46,645 bases of DNA from Verrucomicrobiaceae bacterium (lineage in GTDB: Bacteria > Verrucomicrobiota > Verrucomicrobiia > Verrucomicrobiales > Verrucomicrobiaceae): positions 1 to 46,645 of the forward strand of contig JAIXZA010000075.1 in the NCBI GenBank assembly GCA_027489965.1, read 5' to 3'. Position numbers and translations under genes: made by a program. Shown in pieces: positions 26,278 to 35,533 of this stretch. How positions within the stretch are numbered: the first letter of the stretch is position 1; each line of letters begins with the position of its first letter. The notes beneath the pieces were generated by a model that worked only from the letters and a program-made list of their open reading frames with translations, searched no databases and had not been told where the DNA came from.

Positions 26278-27213
26278 TTAGGGGACTACTTCGCCAGAAC
26301 CAGTGTAGATCCATTTTTCAACGGCTCCATTTTTGACAAAGGCTTGGGCTTCAGTGTCGAATTTGCCGAACATGGTTTCGGTCTCGTATTTGACGGTGAC
26401 TGTCCAAACTCCGTCGGTAAGAATGGGCTCGCCCCATTCTTTAATAGCAGCAGGTTTGATTTCAGTGACTTGGCCTGACTTCATGCTGGTAAGGAGTAGC
26501 GGATAGGTGCCGTCTTTGTCTTTAGCGGGTTTGTCGTTGCCTGCTTTAGCAGCACCGCCTTTAGAGGCTGGCGGTGCATTTTTGGCCCGCTCAGCAGCAG
26601 CAAGCTTGAACTCATGGGCCTTCTTCAGCGTGGCAACATAAGTGACTTTCCAGACATCGTAACCTTTGGAGAGCACTTCTTTGAGATCTGTGTCGTCGAT
26701 CGAAACGGAGCCTTTCATCGGAGATGCGTTGGATGGGGAGACGAAGATGTTTGCTCCGTCCTGCCCAACGGCAAACATCGTGCCACCTGCTTTTACCTTG
26801 GTGGATGCGGTGTTGGCTCCCACCTTCATGCTCAATTCAAGGTCGCGCTTCATGGTGATCTGGCGCGGAAATGCGCTCTTTGGCAGAGCCGCCCAGTTTT
26901 TGGTGGCTTCCTCAATGCTGGGGATGACGGGAGCTACGAAGGCGTTCGGGTCGATGACTGGCACTGGCATCGGCTCAGGCTTTGGCGGCTCCATGACAGG
27001 TTTTGGCTCAGGCTTTGGCTGCTCCATAACAGGCTTTGGCGGCTCGACGACGGCGACGACTTTCTTTTCGACCGGCTTGGGTGCTGGAGCGACGACGATC
27101 TCCGGTTTCTTATGCTTTTCGAACTTCACATAACCAGTGAGGATCGGATAAGCATACTGGTAGGAGAGGTAGCCGAGGGCGGCAGCGATGATGAGAACGA
27201 GAATACCTTTCAT
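26278..27213 (-). CDS. Membrane-anchored proline-rich protein of unknown function
   Basis: From ATG 27213 the product has 311 residues. An N-terminal transmembrane helix (ILVLIIAAALGYLSYQYAYPI) anchors it, with most of the protein outside the cytoplasm. A proline/lysine-rich repeat follows (PKPVMEQPKPEPKPVMEPPKPEPMPVP), like the wall-spanning linkers of TonB-type proteins, and then two soluble domains, the first with VSIDDTDLKEVLSKGYDVWKVTY. No TonB C-terminal domain or other family is recognised. A TTG start at 27246 is possible but weaker. It is 65 bp downstream of the DsbD-N-like gene in the asnS operon, on the same strand. Confidence 0.75.
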   Translation of the reverse strand: MKGILVLIIAAALGYLSYQYAYPILTGYVKFEKHKKPEIVVAPAPKPVEKKVVAVVEPPKPVMEQPKPEPKPVMEPPKPEPMPVPVIDPNAFVAPVIPSIEEATKNWAALPKSAFPRQITMKRDLELSMKVGANTASTKVKAGGTMFAVGQDGANIFVSPSNASPMKGSVSIDDTDLKEVLSKGYDVWKVTYVATLKKAHEFKLAAAERAKNAPPASKGGAAKAGNDKPAKDKDGTYPLLLTSMKSGQVTEIKPAAIKEWGEPILTDGVWTVTVKYETETMFGKFDTEAQAFVKNGAVEKWIYTGSGEVVP

Positions 27214-27278
27214 GGGGGGTGGGTGAGTGGCGGAATTGTGTACCAAAAACGACTGCTAGACAAGAACGCAAAAGGGGA

Positions 27279-28154
27279 TCAACGAATTAGAGGTGGGTTG
27301 ATTTTTAAACTGCGCAGGCTGCCCTCTTTGAGCCAACCATCTTTTCTTTGGACGATGCCAAACAGGTTTTGGGGCGTTTTTCCCCCCATGAAAAACTCCG
27401 CTCGGGTCAGGGTTAGAGTCAGGCTGCCATCGGCTTGAAGGCTTGCGATCTGAGGTTGATCGCTATTGATCCAGCCATCTTCCGTGAAAAAGATCACGTT
27501 GGGAGATGTATCTCCAGGATCAAAGGGTAGGGCTGCGGGTTCTGCGGGCTTAAGTGTTAAAGTGACAGTGAGGCCTTTTTCCACGGCACTGGTTTGCCAA
27601 GCATTGCTCGTTTTCACAAAGGCTGAGCGTTCCTTTTCAAACACGGGATGCCATTGAACATCAAAGGCGGACTGGGCTGCGACGGGTAACTCCAAGCTTA
27701 GCTGTTTAGAGCCAGGATGGCAGGTCTTACCGCAGCACATCCAGGTGGCTTTGCCTTGGAGAGTTATTCGCTGCCCGACCTTCAGCGAGTCTGGTGCAAA
27801 CAAGGTGGTCTGAAGTAGGACATCACGTTCATAGCCCTGAGCTTTGATCTGAAACATATGCGTGGTCTCCGGCTCAGGATATTCCAGGGGTCCAGCTCTA
27901 AAGCCTTCGGGCAGTGACCACACGATGCTGGTGGGGACTCCGACGATGCCGGGCTGCTGATAATAGGTGTGCCAGCCTTTCTCATGCTGGAGAAAGAGTC
28001 CCACTCGGAAACTCTGCCCCGGGATGATGGCGGTGACTTCTGGCACGAGCTGAATTTTGAGACCTGTTTGGGCATGAGACTGAATCAAAAGCAAACCAAA
28101 AAAGAACAGTCCGCAGAGTGCTGCTTTTTGGGAAGCTTTCGATGGGGCCTTCAT
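27279..28154 (-). CDS. Exported stand-alone DsbD N-terminal-domain protein
   Basis: The 291-residue product begins with a signal peptide (GLFFFGLLLIQSHAQ) and matches the DsbD alpha/N-terminal domain family. The cysteine motif is W-M-C140-C141-G-K-T-C145-H-P-G, comparable to the WLVCKExCIPG of this family, so a C141-C145 redox pair with an extra adjacent Cys is likely. In full DsbD this domain passes electrons from the membrane domain to periplasmic thiol proteins. Here the membrane and thioredoxin domains are absent and no DsbD or CcdA gene is close by, so the electron donor is unknown. It follows asnS with 6 bp between the stop and the ATG, a tight operon link. Confidence 0.8.
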   Translation of the reverse strand: MKAPSKASQKAALCGLFFFGLLLIQSHAQTGLKIQLVPEVTAIIPGQSFRVGLFLQHEKGWHTYYQQPGIVGVPTSIVWSLPEGFRAGPLEYPEPETTHMFQIKAQGYERDVLLQTTLFAPDSLKVGQRITLQGKATWMCCGKTCHPGSKQLSLELPVAAQSAFDVQWHPVFEKERSAFVKTSNAWQTSAVEKGLTVTLTLKPAEPAALPFDPGDTSPNVIFFTEDGWINSDQPQIASLQADGSLTLTLTRAEFFMGGKTPQNLFGIVQRKDGWLKEGSLRSLKINPPLIR

Positions 28155-28160
28155 GATGGC

Positions 28161-29522
<1,362 letters not shown>

Positions 29523-29632
29523 AATGGTAAACATGCATGAGTCCTGCCAAGAGGTCAAAAGGGAGTCACTAGGTGATTTTTGTCACCCTTTTTATTTTGC
29601 CTTGAGAAATTGGTCCTCTAAGATGACACAGC

Positions 29633-30337
29633 ATGAATAAATCCACTCTCGTCCACCTTGCCTTGTTGTTGACTTTGAAAGCGTCCGCTTTCGCCCAGCA
29701 GGTGCCAGCAATCCAACCTGAGGTCATGCAAAAGCTTCAAGAAGCCCAGGAACTTCAGCAAAAGCAGCGGTTCTATGATGCTTTGGAGAAGTTGGATGAA
29801 TTGGATGCCATAACCCCGAATCTGCCGGACGTGTATAACATGCGTGGCTCCATTTACCTGTCACCGTCTCTCCGGGATTTTGCTAAAGCGGATGAGATGT
29901 TTGCTAAAGCGGAGACCTTGCAGCCAAACTCATTGCCGCCTCGATTTAACCGCGCGGAGCTGTTATTTGTGAAGCATGACTGGGCTGGCGCTGCGGCAGC
30001 TTTTGAAAAACTCTTGGTGGATTTCCCAAAGACCCCGATGGCGGTTCGCCACTTGGTTTTATTTAAACTCGTGGTTTGTGCGATCAAACTCGATCAGACA
30101 GATGTGGCCGAAAAGCGGTTGAAGGAAAGCTTCACCTTCATGGATGACACTCCCGCCTACTATTTTGCTAATGCAGCCTTATCCTTCCAAAAAAAGAATG
30201 AGTCTGAAGCCAAAGACTGGATGTTGCGTGCCAATGGCATTTTTAAGGAAGGTGAAAACTCAGCGTATGTGGATACCCTGATGGAGGCCCGCTGGGTGCC
30301 AAACATAGGTCTGCCGGCAGCAAAAGATGGGAAGTGA
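29633..30337 (+). CDS. Exported tetratricopeptide-repeat protein
   Basis: The 234-residue protein starts with a signal peptide (ALLLTLKASAFA, cleaved near residue 21). It then has TPR-like helix pairs with the W/Y-A-A spacing: LQEAQELQQKQRFYDALEKLDELDAI, DVYNMRGSIYLSP..FAKADEMFAKAETLQ, PRFNRAELLFVKHDWAGAAAAFEKLL. Four or five repeats fill residues 25-200. It is probably a periplasmic scaffold; the partner is not indicated. The gene is close to hisF (48 bp), with the same orientation, and may be co-transcribed. Confidence 0.8.
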   Translation: MNKSTLVHLALLLTLKASAFAQQVPAIQPEVMQKLQEAQELQQKQRFYDALEKLDELDAITPNLPDVYNMRGSIYLSPSLRDFAKADEMFAKAETLQPNSLPPRFNRAELLFVKHDWAGAAAAFEKLLVDFPKTPMAVRHLVLFKLVVCAIKLDQTDVAEKRLKESFTFMDDTPAYYFANAALSFQKKNESEAKDWMLRANGIFKEGENSAYVDTLMEARWVPNIGLPAAKDGK

Positions 30338-30385
30338 TTTTCACTGGCCTCTTGCCTCTGACGATTTGCTTTTGTATGGCATAGG

Positions 30386-31144
30386 ATGCTCACTAAGCGC
30401 ATCATTCCCTGTCTCGACGTCAAAGAAGGCCGTGTGGTCAAAGGTACCCAGTTTCTGCAACTGCGGGATGCCGGAGATCCCGTGGAGTGCGCCAAAGTGT
30501 ACAACGCTCAAGGTGCTGATGAACTCGTGTTTCTGGACATTACCGCCAGTCATGAAGAGCGGAAAACCATGATCGATGTCGTGGCCCGCACGGCTGAGAG
30601 CTGCTTCATGCCACTGACCGTTGGTGGTGGTATCCGAACCGTTGCTGATATGCGGGAAATGCTGCTAGCAGGAGCTGATAAGGTGGGAATCAACACCGCC
30701 GCCGTTAAGACTCCAGACGTGATCGATGCTGCGGCTGAGGCCTTTGGCTGCCAGTGCCTCGTCGTAGCCATTGATGCCAAACGCAATGCCGCTGGTTCAT
30801 GGACTGTTTACACGCATGGTGGCCGGAATCCTACTGAGCTGGATGCTGTCGAATGGGCCATTGAAGTCTGTCGTCGCGGGGCAGGGGAGATTCTGCTGAC
30901 CAGCATGGATGCCGATGGCACCAAAAACGGTTACGACATTGCTTTGACCGCCGCTGTCAGTCAGGCTGTGACGATTCCTGTGATCGCAAGTGGTGGCGCA
31001 GGTAACATGCAGCACATGGCGCATGTCCTAGCAGAAGGTAAAGCTGATGCCGTTTTGGCCGCTAGCATCTTCCACTTCGGTGAATACACCGTCGGCGATG
31101 TGAAGCGCTTCTTGGATAGCCAAGGCGTGCCCGTCCGACTTTGA
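30386..31144 (+). CDS. hisF: Imidazole glycerol phosphate synthase subunit HisF
   Basis: The 252-residue protein is a TIM barrel with the full HisF fingerprint: [15 protein letters not shown] at the N-terminus, [27 protein letters not shown], and VVAIDAKRN. The catalytic Asp pair is D11 and D130. It cyclises PRFAR with ammonia from HisH to give imidazole glycerol phosphate and AICAR. hisH and hisA do not lie next to it, so histidine genes are dispersed. The gene converges with the gspD-like gene, only 21 bp away, and no terminator is seen between them. Confidence 0.95.
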   Translation: MLTKRIIPCLDVKEGRVVKGTQFLQLRDAGDPVECAKVYNAQGADELVFLDITASHEERKTMIDVVARTAESCFMPLTVGGGIRTVADMREMLLAGADKVGINTAAVKTPDVIDAAAEAFGCQCLVVAIDAKRNAAGSWTVYTHGGRNPTELDAVEWAIEVCRRGAGEILLTSMDADGTKNGYDIALTAAVSQAVTIPVIASGGAGNMQHMAHVLAEGKADAVLAASIFHFGEYTVGDVKRFLDSQGVPVRL

Positions 31145-31165
31145 GCTGTGGCTTAACTGGTTTGA

Positions 31166-33766
31166 TCAGTAAAAGAGCTTCTCCACCATTCCGCGAATTC
31201 GCGCTGACATGGAAGGTTTATCCAGAGGAACAGCTTTGGGTGCATTGAGGAGTTCTTTTTGGGTCCTCTCGTAATTGAAGGTCGCACGAGTTTCATCGCT
31301 AAAGGGACTCGTGCCTGGAGAGAACTGAGCATTAGGCGGGATATCTGAGACGTCATTTACGATAGTCGGCTGAATCATGATAACCAACTCTCTTTGGCGG
31401 TTGTTTTTGGAACGTGAGCCACTGAGGAGTCGTAAAACTGGGATCTTGGAAAGGAAGGGGAGGCCCGCATGACTGACGACTTTTTCTTCACGAATTAAGC
31501 CTCCCAACAGCACGGTGCCGTTATTTTTACAAATCACAGTCGTGTTTAATTCCTGCTTTGTTAGGGTGGGGTAGTCGTTTCCGGAGATCGATGTAGTGCC
31601 CGACTGTTCACTGTTCTGCTGGGAGATTTGCAGGGTGAGCTCATCATCGGAATTGATCAATGGGATGATATTGAGGCTTAAAACGATGTCTTGATATTGA
31701 ACATTGGACAGAAATCCGTTGCCTGCGTTTCCACCATTGAAATTACTTTGAGTGGAGCTGGCGATAGGAAAGGATGAGCCGCTGCTGATCGTGGCAGCTG
31801 TGTTGTTCAACGTAAAGAGTGTCGGCCTAGAAATGACCTTGAAGTCAGTGTTGGTATTGAGTGTATTGACAATGACATCAATGCCTGCGCCGATTCCGCC
31901 ATAAAAGTTGAGCGCGTTGCCTGTGGCGAACGCTGTGGCCGCGCTAACCGCACTGCGTGCGTCGGGATTGCTAGTGGTCGTCGTCGTGCCAGCAGTGGTG
32001 CTAATGGATGGTGGGCCATTGCTTGCTCCTACCTGTCCAAAGATACCTTTATTGCGCCCATCACGACCACGGAGAGCTGTCTCGATGGAGAAGCCGGTAT
32101 TGTTTCCCAGACTATAATCCCCAATCACTGCAGAAATAAGAATCTGCTGTGGTCGGCGGTCCAGTTCGTCCATGATTTCATTGAGGATTCGAAGATGCTC
32201 CGGTGGCCCCGATGCGAAGATGGAGTTCGCGGTCGGATCTGAAATGAGGAGGGTTTTCCCTACCACTATGGAGGTCGGGCCGTTGTTTTGGCGCAGGGGT
32301 TGTAGATTACCGCCGCCACCACCGCCAAAGCCGCCACCACCACTTCCACCGAGCCCTCCACCAAGCCCGCTGCCGTTATTGCCAAAACCGCCACCATTGG
32401 CGTTGTTATTGCCAAAGAGACCACCACTATTGCCCTGGTTATTACGACCGTTGTTTTGGGTTTGATTTTGGCCATTCGGGTTGGAGGTCGCATTTGCTCC
32501 ACCGCCTTCACCGCCCTCGCCACCTTCGGTTCTGGAGATAGCGTCACTGATGATGCTCATGGCTGATGTCACATCTAGGTAAATCAAAGGACGGGAAATA
32601 AAGTTGCGCAGCTCAGAGGCCGCATCGAGCTCTTCGATCAGCTTCGTGATGTACTCCATCGTATCAGAACTGGCGATGACTAGAAGGCAGTTTCTACGGG
32701 CAATTGAAATGATTTTGGGTGGAACCTCTTGAGCCGTGCTTGAGCCTCCACCACCGCCGCTCACACTGATGCCTTGATTGGGGATTTGGGGCTGGATTGG
32801 CTGACCAGGGATGGAGCCGACTTGATTCTGCGGAATGCTCGGCGTGCGGCCTCCGCCACTGGCGTTTTTTTCGTCAGTGCCTAGAATCTCATCTAAAGCC
32901 TTTTTGATATCTTCGGCGTCAGAGCGGGTGATTTGAAAGGTTTTTGATTTGGTTTCAGCAGGTTTTGTGTCCAGCCTTTCAAGCAATGCGATGATGGCGC
33001 GCACAGTGTTGCTGTTTTCAGTGACGACCAGCGCCTTGGCATTCGGCACTGCGGTGATCACGCCATAGCTGTGACGAGGGATGACTTGATCGATGGCTTT
33101 GATGGCGTCTTCACCATTCAGATACTTAAGAATGACGACAAAGTTAACCACTTGGTCAGTCAACGGTAGGTCCATCGCCGATTCAAAAAATGGCGCGCCT
33201 TCGGTTTGAGGCTTCTTTGCATCGAAAGCCAAAATTTTAACCATGCCGTCACCGGAGGGCACGAAGGCATAGCCATTCAAGAGAAGACTTTTTTCGATGA
33301 ACATGATGGCCTTTTCTTTTGGCAGTTCGCCTGTGGTCTCAATGGAGACAGTGGCCTGTTCAACATTGGCATCACGAATGATTTTCAGACCGGTTAGGTC
33401 TTCATAAACCAAGAGGATCTGGGAAAGTGGAGTATTCGGAAATTGAAGTTCGACTCCACCATCTTCTTTGATGGCATCTTCGGGTTTAATGGCTGGTTTT
33501 GGGTCACCAGGTGCGCCAGTTCCAGGGGCACCTGGGGCTACTCCTGGCCTGCCAACGGCTCCAGGCGGCAAGCCACTCGGGTTGCCTGCATTCGGACGAT
33601 TGAAAGGGCGTCCAGTAGCTTGGGGCGGGATTGTGTTTGGATTAGCCCCTGGCTGTGGCGGGATTTGAGCCTGAACGGAAAATGCCAGAAAGCAAAGGGC
33701 AGTAAAGGTGATGCGTGCGATGCGGAACATGAAGGGAATGAAAGAAGGTTGCTTACTGGAAATCAC
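31166..33766 (-). CDS. gspD: GspD-like type II/IV secretin with Gly/Asn-rich insert
   Basis: The 866-residue protein has a signal peptide and a proline/glycine-rich N-terminal stretch. N-terminal secretin domains follow: N0-like (FPNTPLSQILLVYEDLTGLKI) and N1-N3-like repeats (VVILKYLNGEDAIKAIDQVIP, FQITRSDAEDIKKALDEIL). A Gly/Asn-rich insert (residues about 412-489, nt ~32300-32530) precedes the secretin core (FKVISRPTLFTLNNTAATISSG, VLLGGLIREEKVVSHAGLPFLSKIPVL, ELVIMIQPTIV). It would form the outer-membrane gate of a type II secretion system or type IV pilus. The GTG start 33766 overlaps the upstream stop (GTGA, 33763-33766); ATG 33730 is an alternative 12 residues in. Secretion ATPase and pilin genes are not in this window. 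Confidence 0.88.
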   Translation of the reverse strand: MISSKQPSFIPFMFRIARITFTALCFLAFSVQAQIPPQPGANPNTIPPQATGRPFNRPNAGNPSGLPPGAVGRPGVAPGAPGTGAPGDPKPAIKPEDAIKEDGGVELQFPNTPLSQILLVYEDLTGLKIIRDANVEQATVSIETTGELPKEKAIMFIEKSLLLNGYAFVPSGDGMVKILAFDAKKPQTEGAPFFESAMDLPLTDQVVNFVVILKYLNGEDAIKAIDQVIPRHSYGVITAVPNAKALVVTENSNTVRAIIALLERLDTKPAETKSKTFQITRSDAEDIKKALDEILGTDEKNASGGGRTPSIPQNQVGSIPGQPIQPQIPNQGISVSGGGGGSSTAQEVPPKIISIARRNCLLVIASSDTMEYITKLIEELDAASELRNFISRPLIYLDVTSAMSIISDAISRTEGGEGGEGGGANATSNPNGQNQTQNNGRNNQGNSGGLFGNNNANGGGFGNNGSGLGGGLGGSGGGGFGGGGGGNLQPLRQNNGPTSIVVGKTLLISDPTANSIFASGPPEHLRILNEIMDELDRRPQQILISAVIGDYSLGNNTGFSIETALRGRDGRNKGIFGQVGASNGPPSISTTAGTTTTTSNPDARSAVSAATAFATGNALNFYGGIGAGIDVIVNTLNTNTDFKVISRPTLFTLNNTAATISSGSSFPIASSTQSNFNGGNAGNGFLSNVQYQDIVLSLNIIPLINSDDELTLQISQQNSEQSGTTSISGNDYPTLTKQELNTTVICKNNGTVLLGGLIREEKVVSHAGLPFLSKIPVLRLLSGSRSKNNRQRELVIMIQPTIVNDVSDIPPNAQFSPGTSPFSDETRATFNYERTQKELLNAPKAVPLDKPSMSARIRGMVEKLFY

Positions 33767-34623
33767 GGTTGGGCAGGAATCACCGGTGCTGGGATCAATT
33801 GTCGGCGGCGAGAGATTGCTGGTGGAGCTACCCCAGGAGCCCCGGATTGAGTTCCAATGACTCCCTGTGGCATATTGATATTTGGCTGTCCTCCGATTTG
33901 TCCTGGCTGGGATGCTACACCACTAGGTAGGCCAGGGGCATTAAAGACGCGTCCGTTGGCATTCGGAGCTAAGGGTTTTGTCAGGGGTGACTGGCCTGTG
34001 ACTACCCCCGTACGTTGAGCTCCTGGCATTCCAGGCACACCGCCCTGAGGTTGCCCCTGCGGTTGCCCCTGAGGCGTAGTTGCTCGCATGGTGTTGTTGA
34101 TCGTCACGGGCTGACCGCCTGCGGCTTCATCATATTTGAGTTCAGCTTCCTCCGTGCCTTTAGCAATCACTGCTGAGGCCTCATTGCGATTACGATGAAA
34201 GTTAGCTTTCACTAGGCGGAATTCAGCATCTGGTTTTGCGTCACTGTTGACCTGTTTGAATTCGTTGGTCTGCTTATTCTTGATGCTGATGCGGATCTTT
34301 CCCTTGTGGTTGAACATGCCCGCTAGCGCCCAGTCTTGGCTCCACTGGACCTGCGTCTGAACGACGGGGGCTGTTTTCAGCAAGAAAGGATTTTTATCCC
34401 AGGTGCTCTGATATCGTGAGATATCAAAAGCCGTTGGAATCACGGCTTCCGTTTCAGTAGGAATCGCAGCCTCGGCAGAGGGTTCAACTGGTTCATCGGT
34501 AGTCGTTTCTTCCGTCGTAGCAGGAGCTTCTGGTGGGGCATCCGCAGCAGGCACAGCGTCCTGCGCTTGGAGAATGTTAAGGCCAATCAATAAAATGGCA
34601 GCTATGTAAAGGAGCGATCTCAT
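33763..34623 (-). CDS. Small proline-rich secretion-operon protein A (paralogue of 34620-35012)
   Basis: The 286-residue product has a signal peptide (LLYIAAILLIGLNILQAQ), an acidic Thr/Glu/Ala/Pro-rich linker, a compact domain (about residues 65-170), and a Gly/Pro/Gln-rich tail with QGQPQGQPQGGVPG. The domain contains RYQSTWDKNPFLLK, WALAGMFNHKGKIRISIKN and NRNEASAVIAKGTEEAELKYD, which recur in the next gene. Position between GspM-like and GspD genes suggests a GspC- or pilus-assembly-like partner of the secretin, but no known GspC motif is visible. Its start overlaps the upstream stop (ATGA, 34620-34623). Confidence 0.75.
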   Translation of the reverse strand: MRSLLYIAAILLIGLNILQAQDAVPAADAPPEAPATTEETTTDEPVEPSAEAAIPTETEAVIPTAFDISRYQSTWDKNPFLLKTAPVVQTQVQWSQDWALAGMFNHKGKIRISIKNKQTNEFKQVNSDAKPDAEFRLVKANFHRNRNEASAVIAKGTEEAELKYDEAAGGQPVTINNTMRATTPQGQPQGQPQGGVPGMPGAQRTGVVTGQSPLTKPLAPNANGRVFNAPGLPSGVASQPGQIGGQPNINMPQGVIGTQSGAPGVAPPAISRRRQLIPAPVIPAQP

Positions 34624-35012
34624 GGTTGATACTTCAGTTCTGCTTCTTCGTTCCTTCGGGTGATGACGACTGACGCTTTATCTCGATTCCGATTAAAGTC
34701 AGCTTTGATGAGTTTGAATTCATCACCTTCGTTACTTTCGCTGCTAACATATCGCACTTGACCCGTGAGATTGTTTTTGATGGTCACTCGGATACTGCCG
34801 TTGTTGTTGAACATTCCTGAAAGTGACCAGTTTTGCGACCCATTTGATGGTGCGGGTGGACTGCAGTCGATCTTTGATGCAAACGGGTTCACTTGCCAGG
34901 ATTCCTGGTAGCGCTCTGCATCGTGTGGTTTCGGTATTGCAGTGGAATCTCCAGCTGTAAGTGAACCCAGGCCAATCGCAAAAAAGAGGAAGCTGTAAAC
35001 GATAGTCTTCAT
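34620..35012 (-). CDS. Small exported secretion-operon protein B (paralogue of 33763-34623)
   Basis: From ATG 35012 the product has 130 residues: a signal peptide (TIVYSFLFFAIGLGSLTAG) and one compact domain. The domain (RYQESWQVNPFASK, WSLSGMFNNNGSIRVTIKN, NRDKASVVITRRNEEAELKY) aligns without large gaps to the domain of its downstream neighbour; by eye about half of the residues match. Here the long acidic linker and Gly/Pro-rich tail are absent. Its ATG overlaps the upstream stop (ATGA, 35009-35012) and its own stop overlaps the next start, so the genes are translationally coupled. The function is unknown; interaction with the secretin is an inference from position. Confidence 0.75.
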   Translation of the reverse strand: MKTIVYSFLFFAIGLGSLTAGDSTAIPKPHDAERYQESWQVNPFASKIDCSPPAPSNGSQNWSLSGMFNNNGSIRVTIKNNLTGQVRYVSSESNEGDEFKLIKADFNRNRDKASVVITRRNEEAELKYQP

Positions 35013-35533
35013 GACGGTGGTAGTCTGAACCATTTTTGCACGTTCATGTTCACGATTACTTCCGCAGTGTCTTCTTCATTGGGCGTCACTGTCATGGCGG
35101 GGATGCCAATGAAGTTTCCAGGCTGTTGCAATTCATAGAGCCAGGTAAGCACGGGTTTCATTTCTCCGCGGACTTCAAGAGTCACATTGGCTGAGGTTAA
35201 GCCAACACGCTCGCTTGCTTCGGTAAGCTGCTTCTGCGTGATTTTGACACCATTTTTGGCGGCTAATTCATCGACCAAATTGAGGATGCTGGTAGAGGCT
35301 TCACCTGCTTTGGTGTAGAGGGGCTGCTTTTCGATAAGCCAAGTAGAACGCTGATTCCAAAAATCCTGTTGGGAAAGTAACTCATCTGCTTCGGCACGGC
35401 GACTTTCCATTTCCATGGCGTGAGTATCGACTCGGCTTTTCCAGGATTTAAGTTTCGTCAGGCCAATGAAGGCGATGCCACCAATGAGGACAAGTCCGAG
35501 TCCCAAGGCTAGACGTTGTTCGTTAGCAGTCAT
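35009..35533 (-). CDS. GspM/PilO-like inner-membrane assembly protein
   Basis: The 174-residue protein has one N-terminal transmembrane helix (about 8-26), a coiled-coil stretch rich in Glu, Arg and Ala (ESRRAEADELLSQQDFW), and a periplasmic alpha/beta domain ending in VIVNMNVQKWFRL. This is the topology of GspM and PilO. The sequence itself is too divergent for a firm family name; position right after the GspL-like gene is the main support. Its ATG overlaps the stop of the upstream gene (ATGA, 35530-35533). Confidence 0.65.
   Translation of the reverse strand: MTANEQRLALGLGLVLIGGIAFIGLTKLKSWKSRVDTHAMEMESRRAEADELLSQQDFWNQRSTWLIEKQPLYTKAGEASTSILNLVDELAAKNGVKITQKQLTEASERVGLTSANVTLEVRGEMKPVLTWLYELQQPGNFIGIPAMTVTPNEEDTAEVIVNMNVQKWFRLPPS

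Noticed and set aside
26614..27438. Plus-strand frame opposite the proline-rich membrane protein and the DsbD-N-like gene
   Set aside because: It crosses two real genes on the other strand and its product is Trp/Arg-rich without domains, typical of an antisense shadow of Pro/Lys codons.
29570..29600. Small hairpin with a T-run between asnS and the TPR gene
   Set aside because: It lies between two divergent starts, so a terminator makes no sense there, and its stem is only about 5 bp.
32268..32547. Short repeats in the secretin gene resembling a repeat array
   Set aside because: They are in-frame Gly/Asn codon runs without uniform spacers, not a CRISPR or tandem array.
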